Of a stretch of 64,000 nucleotides of DNA, positions 1 through 10,346 are shown piece after piece. This stretch comes from Epithemia pelagica (taxonomy: Eukaryota > Bacillariophyta > Bacillariophyceae > Surirellales > Surirellaceae). A model generated the notes under the pieces. That model saw only the letters and a list, made by a program, of their open reading frames with translations, ran no database searches and was not told the origin of the DNA. A program made the position numbers and the translations under genes. The number at the start of each line of letters is the position of its first letter. Positions within the stretch are counted from its first letter, which is position 1. The stretch is from positions 1,984,001 to 2,048,000 of the forward strand of contig OX337232.1 of NCBI GenBank assembly GCA_946965045.2. The letters are read 5' to 3'.

Positions 1-449
1 ACGAGAAAGAAGAATCTTTTCCTGAATAAGGATAAGGATTTTTCCGCACTGACCAAAGCGGAAAGGTAGGCGAGCCTGGCTCGTAAGTCGTAAGTCGTAA
101 GACGTAAGACTCTTGAGCAGTACACTAGTAGCTACAATAGTATTGCTATATGCCAAAAAAAGCGCAGGGCGACCCACATAGCCGCCCCAAGCCCCATCCC
201 GATGACGACGGGATTACTGTTTACTGTCGAGGTGGTGGTTGGTGGTGGTGGGCACTGGGGCTGGGACTCCCCCCCCCATGTACACAGGGCACACGGCGCA
301 CGACTGCAACGAGAAGCAAGCGCAGAGTATCCACCATCAATCACAAGTTTTGGTGTAATCTGCCAGGGGGTTCACTTTAGCGGTGCCATAGAGGCAACCT
401 CCTGCGAACAACACCATCGATCACAACACAAGTTTTGGTGTAATCTATC
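1..449. other. Intergenic, short repeats only
   Basis: No supportable gene. It holds a heptamer microsatellite and a degenerate direct duplication (listed separately). The short open frames here are low-complexity (Trp, Pro and Thr runs from a GGT/GGTGG stretch at about 230-270) and look non-coding. Confidence 0.6.
82..109. repeat. Heptamer microsatellite, 4 copies
   Basis: Four head-to-tail copies of CGTAAGT/CGTAAGA with a period of exactly 7 bp. Two units end in T and two in A. Confidence 0.85.
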
Positions 450-508
450 ATGACCTCTGCTTTACACAGCATCAGCAACGACAAGAAGAGGGTTCACTTT
501 GGCGGTGC
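342..508. repeat. Degenerate direct duplication upstream of the first gene
   Basis: A 20-bp block at 342-361 recurs exactly at 427-446. A second block (GGGTTCACTTT then GCGGTGC) at about 369-386 recurs at about 490-507. Order is kept but spacing differs (85 versus about 122 bp), so this is an old tandem duplication with indels. The second copy runs into the start of the 450-1130 frame. Confidence 0.7.
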
Positions 509-1130
509 TTTAGATTGGGAGGAAGAACGTCGTCGTTCTTGTCGAGGAGTGGAGGCAAGACAGCGAAGAAAGGAACAAAAGATGTCACTACAGAGACAAC
601 AACAAGCGCTACGGAAGGCTGTGCTCCAGATCCTTCGAGACAGCAAGTACGAAAATGGCATTGTAAAGATTTGTAGCACAGGAACACTTGGTTTCGATAT
701 CGCTACACGGGCTATCATGCTGGAAATCATCGGGGATGGAGGGAATGGTGACCAAGAGGGTGCGTGTGATGACAACCGACTGCGACTACTGCTACAACAG
801 TTTCGGTCCTCGGAAAAGAAAACGATTGAGCAGCTGAGTGATTCGGAATTATTTGGCATCGATTATTTGAAAGGTTACCCTCCCTTGAACGAAGAATTCC
901 ATGCAAGTCTTCCTGTGACGGTTGTTACCTCCTCTTCGGAGTCTTCCTCGACGGAAACTACACCTACCGGCACAGAGTTCGCAGCGAAGCGAAAGCGACG
1001 GAATGAAAAGCAGGGCAAAGAAAATGCTACGAAACGGTTCCCGCGAGGGATGGGCGGCCCCATTGTCTTCCAATCGGCGCGTGCGCATGTTCCACCCGAG
1101 GAAGACGAACAAGTTGATGAACCGAATTGA
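450..1130 (+). CDS. Hypothetical protein, basic C-terminal region
   Basis: I do not recognise this protein. The frame is 226 aa from the first ATG. An internal ATG at 582 (residue 45, followed by SLQRQQQALRKAV) gives a more protein-like start, because the first 44 residues lie in the duplicated repeat. Residues about 45-140 look like a small helical domain (LRKAVLQILRD, then LRLLLQQF). A Ser/Thr-rich linker at about 150-175 precedes a basic stretch (AAKRKRRNEKQGKENATKR) that could be a nuclear localisation signal, and an acidic tail. No introns, signal peptide or membrane segment were seen. It could be a nuclear protein or a spurious frame. Confidence 0.4.
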   Translation: MTSALHSISNDKKRVHFGGALDWEEERRRSCRGVEARQRRKEQKMSLQRQQQALRKAVLQILRDSKYENGIVKICSTGTLGFDIATRAIMLEIIGDGGNGDQEGACDDNRLRLLLQQFRSSEKKTIEQLSDSELFGIDYLKGYPPLNEEFHASLPVTVVTSSSESSSTETTPTGTEFAAKRKRRNEKQGKENATKRFPRGMGGPIVFQSARAHVPPEEDEQVDEPN

Positions 1131-1703
1131 ACAGAAGAATTTAATGACAGAACTCAATGTTTCTGTGATGGATATATATGAGGCCAGTTATTTGTCTGCA
1201 GATTGGTTATTTCCCGGAGACGGTCGGCATTACCAGTCAGAATTCAATGGCCTCATGTTGAGCTGGTTCTACAAGTAGTAACCATGGATCCGTTGCTTAG
1301 AATCTTCGAGCTATGGTTTGCTCGAATCAACGGTTAATTCCTCCGTTTGCTTTTTCTCTCGGCGTCCTTAACGTCATGGAGAAAGGATAAAATGGTCTCG
1401 AGATGCGACCGTCTTTTGTCTTCGAGAGGCCTTCAAGCAGAGCTAGAGTGCGGAATACAAAAGTAGGCGTAGCTAGCAAGAGCTTACTCTCTGCTCTCTC
1501 TAGTAGCTACTCTAGAACTCTAGCTAGAGAGAGCTATTAGAGTAAAGGAAGAGCTTAGTAGAGAGATGAATAAAGAATCTATAGCTGTATTCTAAAGTCT
1601 AATTCTGAAAGTCTAAGAGCTCTAAGTCTAAGAGTAATATCCGTTCGTGTTCGTTTTCCTCTCCTTGCCTCACTCATGACTGCTCGCAAATACTCGTAGA
1701 ACA
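1131..1703. other. Intergenic, CTAG/AGAG-rich low complexity
   Basis: 573 bp without a supportable gene. The part from about 1440 to 1640 is dense in short self-complementary words (CTAG, AGCT, TCTAGA, GAGAG), a degenerate simple-sequence tract that could fold on itself. It sits directly upstream of the LRAT-domain gene. Confidence 0.55.
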
Positions 1704-2864
1704 ATGGTAGTGGTAGAGCCATTGGTGTTAGAGGCAAGGGCGGAGTCGGTTGCATCATTATCCATTGCAGGCGTTGATAGTCGATACTATGTTCAAAGGC
1801 TGGAGGCGATAGCACAATCCGTCGAAGAAGGGGATGAAAGGTCGCCACGGGGGAAAGAACAATGTGACAACTCCACCTGTCTGTTTGAATCAGCGTTGGA
1901 CACCTCCGAGAAAAACTGCGCGGGTGGCGTCGTTGCCGATGAAGGTGAAGTGGAAACAAATGTAGACGAAGAGGAACGCGATAAAGAGGAAGAATTGATA
2001 TGCATGGGAGACCATGTGTTCAAATGGTGTAGTTATCTCGGTATTCCTTTTGCTTACCAGCACCACGCGATTGTTTTGGAAGTGTTTCATGTGGAAGAAG
2101 GGAAACAGCGGCTGCGAGTGGCGGATTTCAGCAACTGGCAGCCGAAAAATGGCAGCAAAGGATCTTCAGGTTCATCGGGTCCAGGACTGACATTTGTTTC
2201 AGGCCGTAGCTCTGAACAAAGAGAAACGGAGAACAATGACACGTCCGAAACATCCGATGGATGTATCCAGACATATGAAACAGATGCCGATGATTGGCAC
2301 AAGGTCCAATATCGAGTCGGATTTTGGAAACGACATCTGTCATGGAGTGGAACATGCACGCAGACTCCTTCGGACCCTCCTGGGATGGTACGAGCTCGAG
2401 TACAGTTCTTGGTAGACCACCCTCACCTGATTCCTCCCTATGACGCGATTCAATCTAATTGTGAATGCGTTGCTTTGTGGTGCAAGACAGGGACTTGGAG
2501 TACGCTCCAGGCAGCCTCGTGGTTGTCGACGGCAGCGGCAGGACAAATGAAATCGGCTGCCACAATGGCCGGTGCGGCAACCGCGACTCAAGTCACCGTA
2601 CCGGCAACCGGTGTTTGGGGATGGCTCGGATACACAACACAAGTTTCATTGGCATCTACTCAACCCTTGCTCCTACCGGCCATTGCTGCATTTGGTGTTA
2701 TAACTGTGGGGTTGCCTGCTGTATCCCTTGCACTTGCTCGTCGTCATTGGAATAAAATGACAACGACTCTGAATACGGCGTTTTGGGAAGCCGCCGTCGC
2801 TCAACCCGATTTGTTTGTGGAATGTATAACCTACTGGAGTACTCAGGGTGACACTTCCCGTTGA
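1704..2864 (+). CDS. LRAT/NlpC-P60-fold domain protein
   Basis: 386 aa, single exon. An LRAT-like domain is split by a Ser/Gly-rich insertion. MGDHVFKWCSYLGIPF followed by YQHHAIVLEV gives the His region, and QSNCECVALWCKTG gives the catalytic-Cys box (family form NCEHF; here the His after Glu is Cys). Downstream lies an Ala/Val/Leu-rich stretch (about residues 285-345) that could be one or two membrane segments. In the family the Cys acts in thiol acyl-transfer or hydrolysis on lipids, so a lipid acyltransferase or phospholipase role at a membrane is inferred, not shown. The acidic N-terminus (residues 30-90) looks disordered. The stop codon lies inside a 67-bp tandem duplication. Confidence 0.7.
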   Translation: MVVVEPLVLEARAESVASLSIAGVDSRYYVQRLEAIAQSVEEGDERSPRGKEQCDNSTCLFESALDTSEKNCAGGVVADEGEVETNVDEEERDKEEELICMGDHVFKWCSYLGIPFAYQHHAIVLEVFHVEEGKQRLRVADFSNWQPKNGSKGSSGSSGPGLTFVSGRSSEQRETENNDTSETSDGCIQTYETDADDWHKVQYRVGFWKRHLSWSGTCTQTPSDPPGMVRARVQFLVDHPHLIPPYDAIQSNCECVALWCKTGTWSTLQAASWLSTAAAGQMKSAATMAGAATATQVTVPATGVWGWLGYTTQVSLASTQPLLLPAIAAFGVITVGLPAVSLALARRHWNKMTTTLNTAFWEAAVAQPDLFVECITYWSTQGDTSR

Positions 2865-2979
2865 TCGTTGCCTGAGGCATCCAGCTTGTCGTAGTCGGCC
2901 AACGGCAAGGTTGGGTGACACTTCCCGTTGATCGTTGCCTGAGGCATCCAGCTTGTCGTAGTCGGCCAACGGCAAGGTT
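2846..2979. repeat. 67-bp tandem duplication over the LRAT gene stop codon
   Basis: Two apparently identical 67-bp units (2846-2912 and 2913-2979), starting GGGTGACACTTCCCG. The stop codon (TGA, 2862-2864) is in unit 1, so unit 2 is 3' UTR or downstream DNA. The identity of the copies points to a recent event. Confidence 0.9.
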
Positions 2980-3090
2980 GGCTTGTCCTATGCTGTATAG
3001 TAATAGTGTGCATAATGTATTGGAAACGATAGCTGATAGGGTCTTTGCTTAAACAGGCCAGGAGTGAAAAGTGAAAAATACTGTGAAAAA

Positions 3091-4955
3091 TTACTTTTTT
3101 CCATCGTCGCTTGATCCAGCCATTCCCAGGTCTTTCAAGATCTGGTATGCCTTATCTCCTAATGACATGTCAGCGTATTGATCTGTTGAATCCGCGGAAG
3201 TTTCCGAAGATTCAGCTGGTTCTGGAGAGTCTTCGCTTGTTTCAGCGCTTTCATCAGTAGCTGTAACAGGCTCTGAAGCCACTGAAGTTACCCCAACCTC
3301 TCCTCCTTCACTTTCTGATGCCATCACTTTCTCTCTTTCCAGCGACTCCTCCGCCAGCTTTTCCATAAGCTCTTCGTCAAAGTTATCTCCATCTCCTTCT
3401 GTTTCAAATTCAACGTCCAGGTTTGAGTTTTCCGCCAACCAATCATAAACAGCTTGTTGAGTCATTGTAGCTTCCACCTTGTCCCGCATTACTTTCTCGT
3501 CAAATTCCTCCTTGGTTTCGGCAGCATCTTTCCGAATCGCTTCCATTTGCTCTTCAACTTGGTAATCTGGAACGGTGATCCCTTCCACTCTGGCAATTTC
3601 CGTGGTTGCCATTGAAACCTTGAAGTCTTTCACAATATCAGGCTTCACAATATCCTTGTACTTATTGAAGTTCTCGGGGTTGATTTGACTTTTGATCTCT
3701 TCATCGGATACACCACCCTCTCTCATGTCCGCCATCATGACAGCAAATTTCTCACGAGCTTGGTTCGTGACGAGAGTGTCAGGTATTTCGACGTCCAAGA
3801 CTTTTTCAAGCGAATCAGCTAGAGCCTTGTTTCGGGCAGGTGCATATTCCTTGCTGTCTTCTTGGTCGACCGCTTTCCGTAGCTCGCTCATGAGCGATTC
3901 CTTCGTGAGACCAGCTCTGACCTTCGCAGCAAACTCGTCAGTGACCTCTGGTACTAGTCGCTTAGAAGCATTCAGAACTTCAACATCAAAAACAGCTTTC
4001 TTTCCAGCAAGGGATTTGTCGCGCAGTTTCTGTAGATTTAACAAAGAGGTCAGTATGGAATGCATCTCGTCAAAATCTGGTTAACAGCAAGCGTTCATGC
4101 AATGATTACCTCTGGAAAGCTGACTCGAACTTGTCTACTTTCGCCAACCTTGGCACCAACTATACCCTCTACAAGTCCTGTCATATACCGGCCGGTTGTA
4201 AGTACCACTTCCACTTGATCCCCTGATGCAGCATTTGGCAGAGGCTCCCCCTTTTCGCCGGTGGGTGTAGCCATGAAACCTTCCATGTTTACGGTACAAG
4301 AATCACCCATCTGAAGAGCGTAATCGCTGTCCAAGATCGGCTCCAAAGTAGCATACCGTTCCTTAAGATCATTCAAGGCCCTGTCCATCTTTTCTCGATT
4401 GAATGGCTTTCTGGTGTACTTGCCGGACAAACCAACATATGGTCTGTCACCTTTCCACTTAATATCGGGCCAAACATCGCAACAAACAGGAAGAATGAGT
4501 TCTTCTCCTGGCTTGTATTGATCAGCCAAGTCTTCAGCTGGAATTTTAAGACTGGGCTGCCCGATGGGTTGAAGTGATTCTCCTTTCAAAGCTGATTCGA
4601 CAAGCTGACCAATGAGTTCGTTAATGGCTTGAACTTTCAACGCGTTTCGACCGCCTCGTGCCGACATTCGCTGTTCCAGAACCTGCGGAGGGATCCTGCT
4701 TCCCTTTCGGAACCCAGGGATTTGAATGTTCCTGGACACCTCCGTACACACTTTGTCGTAAGCTGCCTTGGTAGCCTCGCCGGGTACTGGAATTTGTACT
4801 TCGACCGCAGAATCTGGAAGTCGTTTTACAGTCACTGAAGCCGCCCCATGAGCCGTGGATCTCCAACGAAAAGGTTGGGGACGGTTATGAGGAAGAAATG
4901 CATTCCCGAAGCGAGCAAACAGCAAAACAACGAGTGTTGGAATATGAAATCTCAT
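3091..4955 (-). CDS. tig: Trigger factor-type chaperone/PPIase, probably plastid-targeted
   Basis: Two exons (4955-4110 and 4029-3091) joined over an 80-bp GT-AG intron (4109-4030), giving 594 aa. The junction reads SFPE then KLRDKS, as expected where the FKBP domain returns to the C-terminal domain. Domains in order: ribosome-binding N-domain with the signature GFRKGS; an FKBP-like PPIase domain (MGDSCTVNMEGFM to VGESRQVRVSFPE); a long helical C-domain; an acidic Ser/Glu-rich tail. I chose the ATG at 4955 because it starts a hydrophobic leader (FHIPTLVVLLFARF) followed by GNAF-LP, resembling the signal-peptide/ASAF arrangement of diatom plastid precursors. An upstream ATG at 5030 adds 25 non-hydrophobic residues. 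It would fold nascent proteins in the plastid stroma. The acidic tail goes beyond typical bacterial homologues. Confidence 0.88.
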
Positions 4956-5298
4956 GGTGAAACTTAAGGAGATGAAATTCGGATCGATTTCTATTGACAT
5001 CGACGATCTTGATTGATGTGTGGTGACCATTAAGTTCCACGTGGAGGATTGTTGTGGATGCAGAGGTACGTCTTGACTTCAAAGTTATCGCGGGGCGGCT
5101 GTCCGATGTGCTCACTCACAAAAATTCCTGTCGAGGAACAAGGATTTCCCGTTGCTCAGTATGCTGGTCTCCTAGTTTGAATCAACGATTGGGATCACCA
5201 CATGGAGTGATGAAAGAAGCAAGAAAATGTTCTACAGTAGAGTTTTGTACGTATCACTTGTTGAGTACTTTTTGCCCAGAGGATGGAGGGCAAACTGT
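4956..5298. other. Intergenic: trigger factor promoter and desaturase A 3' end
   Basis: About 343 bp between two genes that both read leftwards. No repeat or RNA was recognised. It should contain the trigger factor promoter and the terminator of desaturase A. Confidence 0.5.
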
Positions 5299-6791
5299 TC
5301 ACAACTTGCCAGAATATGGACTTTCCATCTTGTATTCACCCGTACCCGATTGATACAAATATTTCACGCTAGAAACGATATTTTGGAAAACCCAAGGAAA
5401 GTAGACATACTTCACATTGTGCTTTCTGCATACATCTCGCACGACGGGAGCGATATAGGGGTACCAAGACGACGACATTCGAGGAAACAAATGATGTTCC
5501 ACCTGAAAGTTCAAGCCTCCCGTCAGGTACCCAGAAATGAAGCCACCATAAGAGGAGGAAGTCTCGACTTGTGCCTTATACCAATCCACAGGCGTCTTTT
5601 CCACGTCACCCTTCTTGGTATCCAGCATGTGGGTTGGGTCCCGGTCCGCACCCTCAAAATTGTGCGAAATGGCAAACAGGACGGCCAATATCACACTTCC
5701 AGATCCACCCATCAATAATATGTTTCCGATGACAGACCATTTCAAGCCTTGCTTCATTATCGGAGCGACCACGTGAATAAGAATGTAGAAAAACCGAATA
5801 ATGCGAGCGTATTTGCGTCTCGAGACTGTGTAGTCATTGTCCATACGAAAGCCAGAATTCAGAGCTCCGCTATGTTTCAAGTTCCATGAAGCAGGATTAA
5901 ACATTTCCGTAACCCAATACAATGAAGCCAAAATGAAAAAGTAGACCGGTTGGAATTTATGGACGAAACTCCGGATTGGGTGACCCTTGGGGTGATTGTG
6001 GAAAAGAAACACTGGTTCGGATCCATGGGTGTCGGGATCCTTCTTACTGTGGTTCGTATAAGCATGATGGGTCCAATGTTGTTGCATCCACAGCCATTTG
6101 CTGCCGCCAATCAAATCGGCCCCCAATCCAAGAAGATGATTGATCCACGGTGTTTTCGACGCTGCGCCATGGTTTGCGTCGTGCTGCACATTTAATCCCA
6201 TTGAAGCCTTGACAAAACCATAAGCAAGGGCCAATTGCCAAGATGCTCCCTTGGTGACCCACAAGTACTGCAAATAAAAGTACAACGTGATGTATACACA
6301 GGCGCGAAAATACCATCCAAAAGTGCCGAACTCACGTCCACGAGGAACAATCTTGAAGACCTCACGCTTTAGCTCACGTTCGAACTCGCTCCCGAATGTG
6401 TATCTTATAAAGTAGAATCCGTAACACAAAGTCAGAACGTTCCTTCTGTCACCAACAAACTGCCCAGTACACCGTACGACTAAGACACTTACTCAGACTG
6501 GTAATCTTTCACAATAGCAACTTGCTTCATCTTCTCCAGATGCTTGCTCGTATGATACGGATGGATCATTTTGTACTGCACAGTGACATCGTTACCACCA
6601 AAGATCAAGATGCTTTCTCCACCAGGGTGAGGAAAGTCGGCAATGTCGTACACAACTCCATCGATACAAACTTCAGTTCCTTTCAATGTATCCAGCGTTC
6701 GTGTTGTGACAGCCGTCGACATAGTCTCATCGGCCTGAACGGCATCATTGCCGCTTTTGCGATTTCGCAGCCTTTCTGCGTTCGGCGCCAT
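5299..6791 (-). CDS. Delta-5 fatty acid desaturase, front-end type (copy A)
   Basis: Two exons (6791-6493 and 6403-5299) around an 89-bp GT-AG intron, giving 467 aa. Codon GA|A restores Glu before YTFGSEFER, matching the Phaeodactylum delta-5 enzyme. The N-terminal cytochrome b5 domain has the haem motif HPGG (DFPHPGGES). The desaturase domain has all three histidine boxes: HDANH, QQHWTHH and QVEHH, the last with the Gln typical of front-end desaturases. There are several membrane segments. I chose the start at MAPNAERLR because the second copy starts at the same residue; an upstream ATG would add seven residues. It is expected to insert the delta-5 double bond into C20 acyl chains (EPA/ARA synthesis) in the ER membrane. 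A palindromic element begins about 100 bp upstream. Confidence 0.92.
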
Positions 6792-6891
6792 GGTTGGCTT
6801 TTCTTGCCACACGTTGTGTTTTCTGTGAAAAAAAAAGGTTGGTCGCAGTTGCCGTCGAACGCATCACACGTCAGTCACACTTCATATCTAG

Positions 6892-7316
6892 CTAGTGCCT
6901 CGTCCCTGGGTGTACCCATTACACCCCGGGAGCGCTCTTTGGGTACACCATTTCAATAAGATAGGACATGACCAATATTAGGCCTACGGCAACATGTGGA
7001 TGCTCAAAGTTAATCTTTAAGACATCCTCTAACAACATTTGATAGCCCATTAGACCTATATATGACATACCTATGTCATATGAGCACCTCCATTAGAGAC
7101 GCCGCATGCCTCTAATGGAGGCGCTCATATGACCTAGGTATGTCATATATAGGTCTAATGGGCTATCAAATGTTGTTAAAGGATGTCTTAAAGATTAACT
7201 TTGAGCATCCACATGTTGCCGTAGGCCTAATATTGGTCATGTCCTATCTAGTTGAAATGGTGTACCCAACGAGCGCTCCCGGGGTGTAATGGGTACACCC
7301 AGGGACGAGGCACTAG
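6892..7316. mobile_element. 425-bp near-perfect palindromic (foldback/MITE-like) element
   Basis: The left arm from 6892 (CTAGTGCCTCGTCCCTGGG) is repeated in inverse at the right end (to 7316) with only scattered mismatches along about 200 bp. The tip lies near 7090-7125 (CTCCATTAGAG...CTCTAATGGAG). It codes for nothing. The ends read C-TA-GTGCC...GGCAC-TA-G, compatible with a TA target duplication, but CTAG is itself palindromic, so the exact target duplication is ambiguous. It lies in the presumed promoter of desaturase A. A transcript would form a long hairpin. Confidence 0.85.
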
Positions 7317-7640
7317 AGTCCCCACCACCAGCAGCGAGTGGATAGGTAGTCTAGCTAGTCGTTGTGAGTCATCAATCCTCGACAGTACCTAAGGCTATCT
7401 CCACCCGAGCGCCGCTATGCTGACGTATTCGAGCTTTCTGATTGGCCTCGCTATCCGGATAGCGGGTTAGCGGAGCCAAGAGGAAATGAACTCCACGATC
7501 TCCGTTATACAATAGTGCCGCTATTGATAAGGCATTTGCAAATTCACATATGCCCTATCTTGTTTCGGTTAAAGAATGAGAGGGGAGAGGAGTCATCAAA
7601 CAATAGTCAGCAAGAACAGACCAAAGTTTGCTCAAAAAAG

Positions 7641-8975
7641 ATGGAGGACTCGTTGGATGAACTGTTGGAGCTGCTCCAACAGGAGGCAGATGTTGACATT
7701 GGTGTAGCTTCTACAGTTGCATCTGACCTCCTGGAACAACATACTAGCACCCAACATGGTGGTTCGCCTAAAGGAAAGGCACCAAACAAGAGTCGTGACT
7801 TTGACGAAGCGTACAAGCGATTGGTGCGCAATTACTTTGATGGAGAAAACTCCATCTACGACGAGGCAGACTTTGAGCGTCGGTTCCGATTACCCCGCGC
7901 AGTTTTCAATCAGATATACAACCAACTTTATGGTAGTGGTTGCTTCACGCAACATTACATGCTTGATGGACGTCCTGGGATCAACCCACTTGTGCGTCTT
8001 GTGGCTTGCTTTCGGAAGATTGCTTATGGGGATGCTGATGACAGGGAAGATGAAAATCTTTGCTTGTCTGAGTCGGTCTTACATGAATCCTTTGAGCAAT
8101 TCTTATCCCTTATCAAACAACATTTTGCCAAAGACTATTTAAATCGCCAACCTTCGTCTTCGGAAAAGGAGCACGCGTTGAAGAAAAATGCTGCTCGTAA
8201 CTTCCCAGGTTGCTTTGCGTCATGGGATTGCAAGCATTTCAATTGGGAAAACTGTCCTAAAGCTTGGGAAGGGCAATTCCGTGGAAAGGAGGGTGTCACC
8301 ACTCTTGTATTGGAAGCAATTTGTGATCCTGACTTGTACATTTGGTTTTTCTTTTTTGGGCAACCAGGGACTTTGAACGACATAAACATTCTGGATAAGA
8401 GTTCCATAGTTGGCGCAATGGTGAATGGCTCCTTTGATTTTTCATGTCCCGCTCCATACAAGATAGGACCAAATTGGAGAGACTACATGTACTTCTTGGT
8501 GGATGGTATCTATCCAGACTGGTCCATTTTCATTGATTCCTGTCAGGGCTCTGATGAAGAAAAGCTCAAGTATTTTTCATCATGTCAAGAAGCCGTCCGT
8601 AAAGACATTGAACGCTGTTTTGGTGTTCTGGTTAAGAGGTTCCATATTCTCAAGCGACCTCTGCGGTTCTGGACCCGATCAAAAATTGGAGATGTGTTGG
8701 ATTGTTGTATTATCCTACACAACATGTGTGTCGAGCATGGACGTGGCACGGATCCGATGGATGTCGATAGCGAAAACATGGCGTTCAATGCCGAGACAGA
8801 TGAAGTCGTGTCGTTGTTTGGTGCACCAGCCGAGGAAGTTGGTGCTGTCGGAGGAAGTGGAATTCAAGCCATTCTCCAGCATGCTCATTTGCAGGAGAAT
8901 ATCCAGGACTCGCAACAAAAAATATCCCTAAAAGGCGACCTGATTGAACATGCATGGTCTAAACGTAACGGGTAG
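7641..8975 (+). CDS. PIF/Harbinger DDE transposase
   Basis: 444 aa from the first in-frame ATG (7641, MEDSLDELLELL); the open frame further upstream has no ATG. Catalytic acidic residues are visible in family context: Asp in FASWDCKHFNW, Asp in GTLNDINIL, and Glu in EAVRKDIERCFGVLVKRF. Other family signatures are YFLVDGIYPDW and DCCIILHNMCVEHGRG. An acidic N-terminus precedes a helical region that may bind DNA. It would cut and join the element's ends in the nucleus together with the Myb-like partner encoded opposite. The frame is intact with no frameshift. Confidence 0.93.
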   Translation: MEDSLDELLELLQQEADVDIGVASTVASDLLEQHTSTQHGGSPKGKAPNKSRDFDEAYKRLVRNYFDGENSIYDEADFERRFRLPRAVFNQIYNQLYGSGCFTQHYMLDGRPGINPLVRLVACFRKIAYGDADDREDENLCLSESVLHESFEQFLSLIKQHFAKDYLNRQPSSSEKEHALKKNAARNFPGCFASWDCKHFNWENCPKAWEGQFRGKEGVTTLVLEAICDPDLYIWFFFFGQPGTLNDINILDKSSIVGAMVNGSFDFSCPAPYKIGPNWRDYMYFLVDGIYPDWSIFIDSCQGSDEEKLKYFSSCQEAVRKDIERCFGVLVKRFHILKRPLRFWTRSKIGDVLDCCIILHNMCVEHGRGTDPMDVDSENMAFNAETDEVVSLFGAPAEEVGAVGGSGIQAILQHAHLQENIQDSQQKISLKGDLIEHAWSKRNG

Positions 8976-8983
8976 GTTAATCA

Positions 8984-9943
8984 CTATATACTAGTTGCAA
9001 GCTGGTTGAGTGCAACCGCCACTTCAGATTCATCGCCGTCCATAATTTCTGTAGAGTTAGTGCTTTCTTCTGGGTCATTTTCCTTGTCACCTTCGTTTGT
9101 ACCAGGTTCATTTTCTTTTTCACCTTCACCAGCGCTAGACAGGTTTTGCCCATATTTGCGCAAGGTTTCTTCAAGAAGCTGTTGCTTGAGTTGGTAAACT
9201 TGGTCCTTGTGAGTCTCACCACACAATGAGATAACGCTCTTCAGCTGTGCCAGACGCCCAATGCTCTCTAACTGTTTATTACGGTGCTCGATAGCAAGGC
9301 GGAGTCTCTTTGCTTCTTCAAGCCGTTCTCGTGTCTCATCAGTCTTTTTGTTCTTGAGCATTTTTGATTTTGCCATGTCTCGACCACCAGGACGACTCTT
9401 GCTGTTGGGCTTAGGAGTAGATGCCACTTGTTCCGCGTCTGCTGAGGAATCAAAAACGGAGTCCGTCACGTCGTCATCCTCTCCAGAGTTGGACGAAGAG
9501 GACTCGGCAACAGCAAATTTAGGGATATCTTTTAATTCGATCCATGCCAGATAGTTGGGCCACTGGCATGCATCAAAGCTCTTGAAAAGGTAGGAAGGAA
9601 GCGAACTTTTTTTGAGGTGAATCGCCACTGCCATGTTTATTTTCTGTTGCTTGTCCACACCACTTAGATTTGCTCCTTCGACCAACCGCAACACACCGTT
9701 GAACTTCTGGATGTCTGCGAAAACTCTATCACGCAAATGTCCAAAAATGGACGCGGTGGAGCGATAGTGGTAGCATTGTTTGTCGCAACCATGTGGGGCA
9801 AGTGCTGCAATGTTTACTTTTACCTTTTCACGGAATATATCAGCTTTCTGGTCAGCACCAGAAATAGGGTCGGCAGAGGCCCTCTTCCACGCAAGTGCAG
9901 CAATGCGCTTTTCTTCAGGTGACCACACAGACCCACGACCCAT
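8984..9943 (-). CDS. Harbinger-associated Myb/SANT-like DNA-binding protein
   Basis: 319 aa, single exon. The N-terminal region (about residues 1-110; GSVWSPEEKRIAALAWKRAS then a helical stretch with CDKQCYHYR) resembles the Myb/SANT-like accessory protein of PIF/Harbinger elements, where it helps import the transposase and bind subterminal sites. A Ser/Asp-rich linker (about 150-185), a basic segment (RPGGRDMAKSKMLKNKK), a coiled-coil-like stretch (ETRERLEEAKRLRLAIEHR) and an acidic C-terminus follow. It converges on the transposase gene. Its first codons lie in a sequence repeated twice more just upstream. Confidence 0.82.
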   Translation of the reverse strand: MGRGSVWSPEEKRIAALAWKRASADPISGADQKADIFREKVKVNIAALAPHGCDKQCYHYRSTASIFGHLRDRVFADIQKFNGVLRLVEGANLSGVDKQQKINMAVAIHLKKSSLPSYLFKSFDACQWPNYLAWIELKDIPKFAVAESSSSNSGEDDDVTDSVFDSSADAEQVASTPKPNSKSRPGGRDMAKSKMLKNKKTDETRERLEEAKRLRLAIEHRNKQLESIGRLAQLKSVISLCGETHKDQVYQLKQQLLEETLRKYGQNLSSAGEGEKENEPGTNEGDKENDPEESTNSTEIMDGDESEVAVALNQLATSI

Positions 9944-10346
9944 GTTTTCTGTTTGATTGTTTTATGAAGGAGGCATAGAAAACACAACCATGAAACCCAA
10001 GAGATGGCATGCGATCGCTACCATGCCATCTCTTCGGCGGGAGAGATTCAAAAACACAACAGAATACACAAACCCACGACCGATGTTTTCTGTTTGATTG
10101 TTTTATGAAGGAGGCATAAAAAACACCAGCATGAAACCCAAGAGATGCCATGCGATCGCTACCATGCCACCTCTTCGGCGGGAGAGATTCAAAAACACAA
10201 CAGAATACACAGACCCACGACCGATGTTTTCTGTTTGATTGTTTTATGAAGGAGGCATAAAAAACACCAGCATGAAACCCAAGAGATGCCATGCGATCGC
10301 TACCATGCCACCTCTTCGGCGGGAGAGATTCAAAAACACTACAGAA
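9931..10346. repeat. Three-unit tandem repeat, period 141-142 bp
   Basis: The phrase CCCACGACC(C/G)ATGTTTTCTG starts at about 9931, 10073 and 10214. Units are nearly identical and each includes ATGCGATCGCTACCATGCCA. Unit 1 contains the start region of the Myb-like gene; units 2 and 3 are upstream of it. A minus-strand open frame across the array is only a translation of the repeat. Such arrays in subterminal DNA often hold transposase binding sites. Confidence 0.88.

Noticed and set aside
9915-10292. Minus-strand ORF with three repeated 47-aa units
   Set aside because: It is the translation of the 141-bp tandem array (period divisible by three), with no independent coding evidence.
9931-10346. 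Possible CRISPR-like array
   Set aside because: Repeats are direct, about 141 bp, without unique spacers, inside a eukaryotic transposon.
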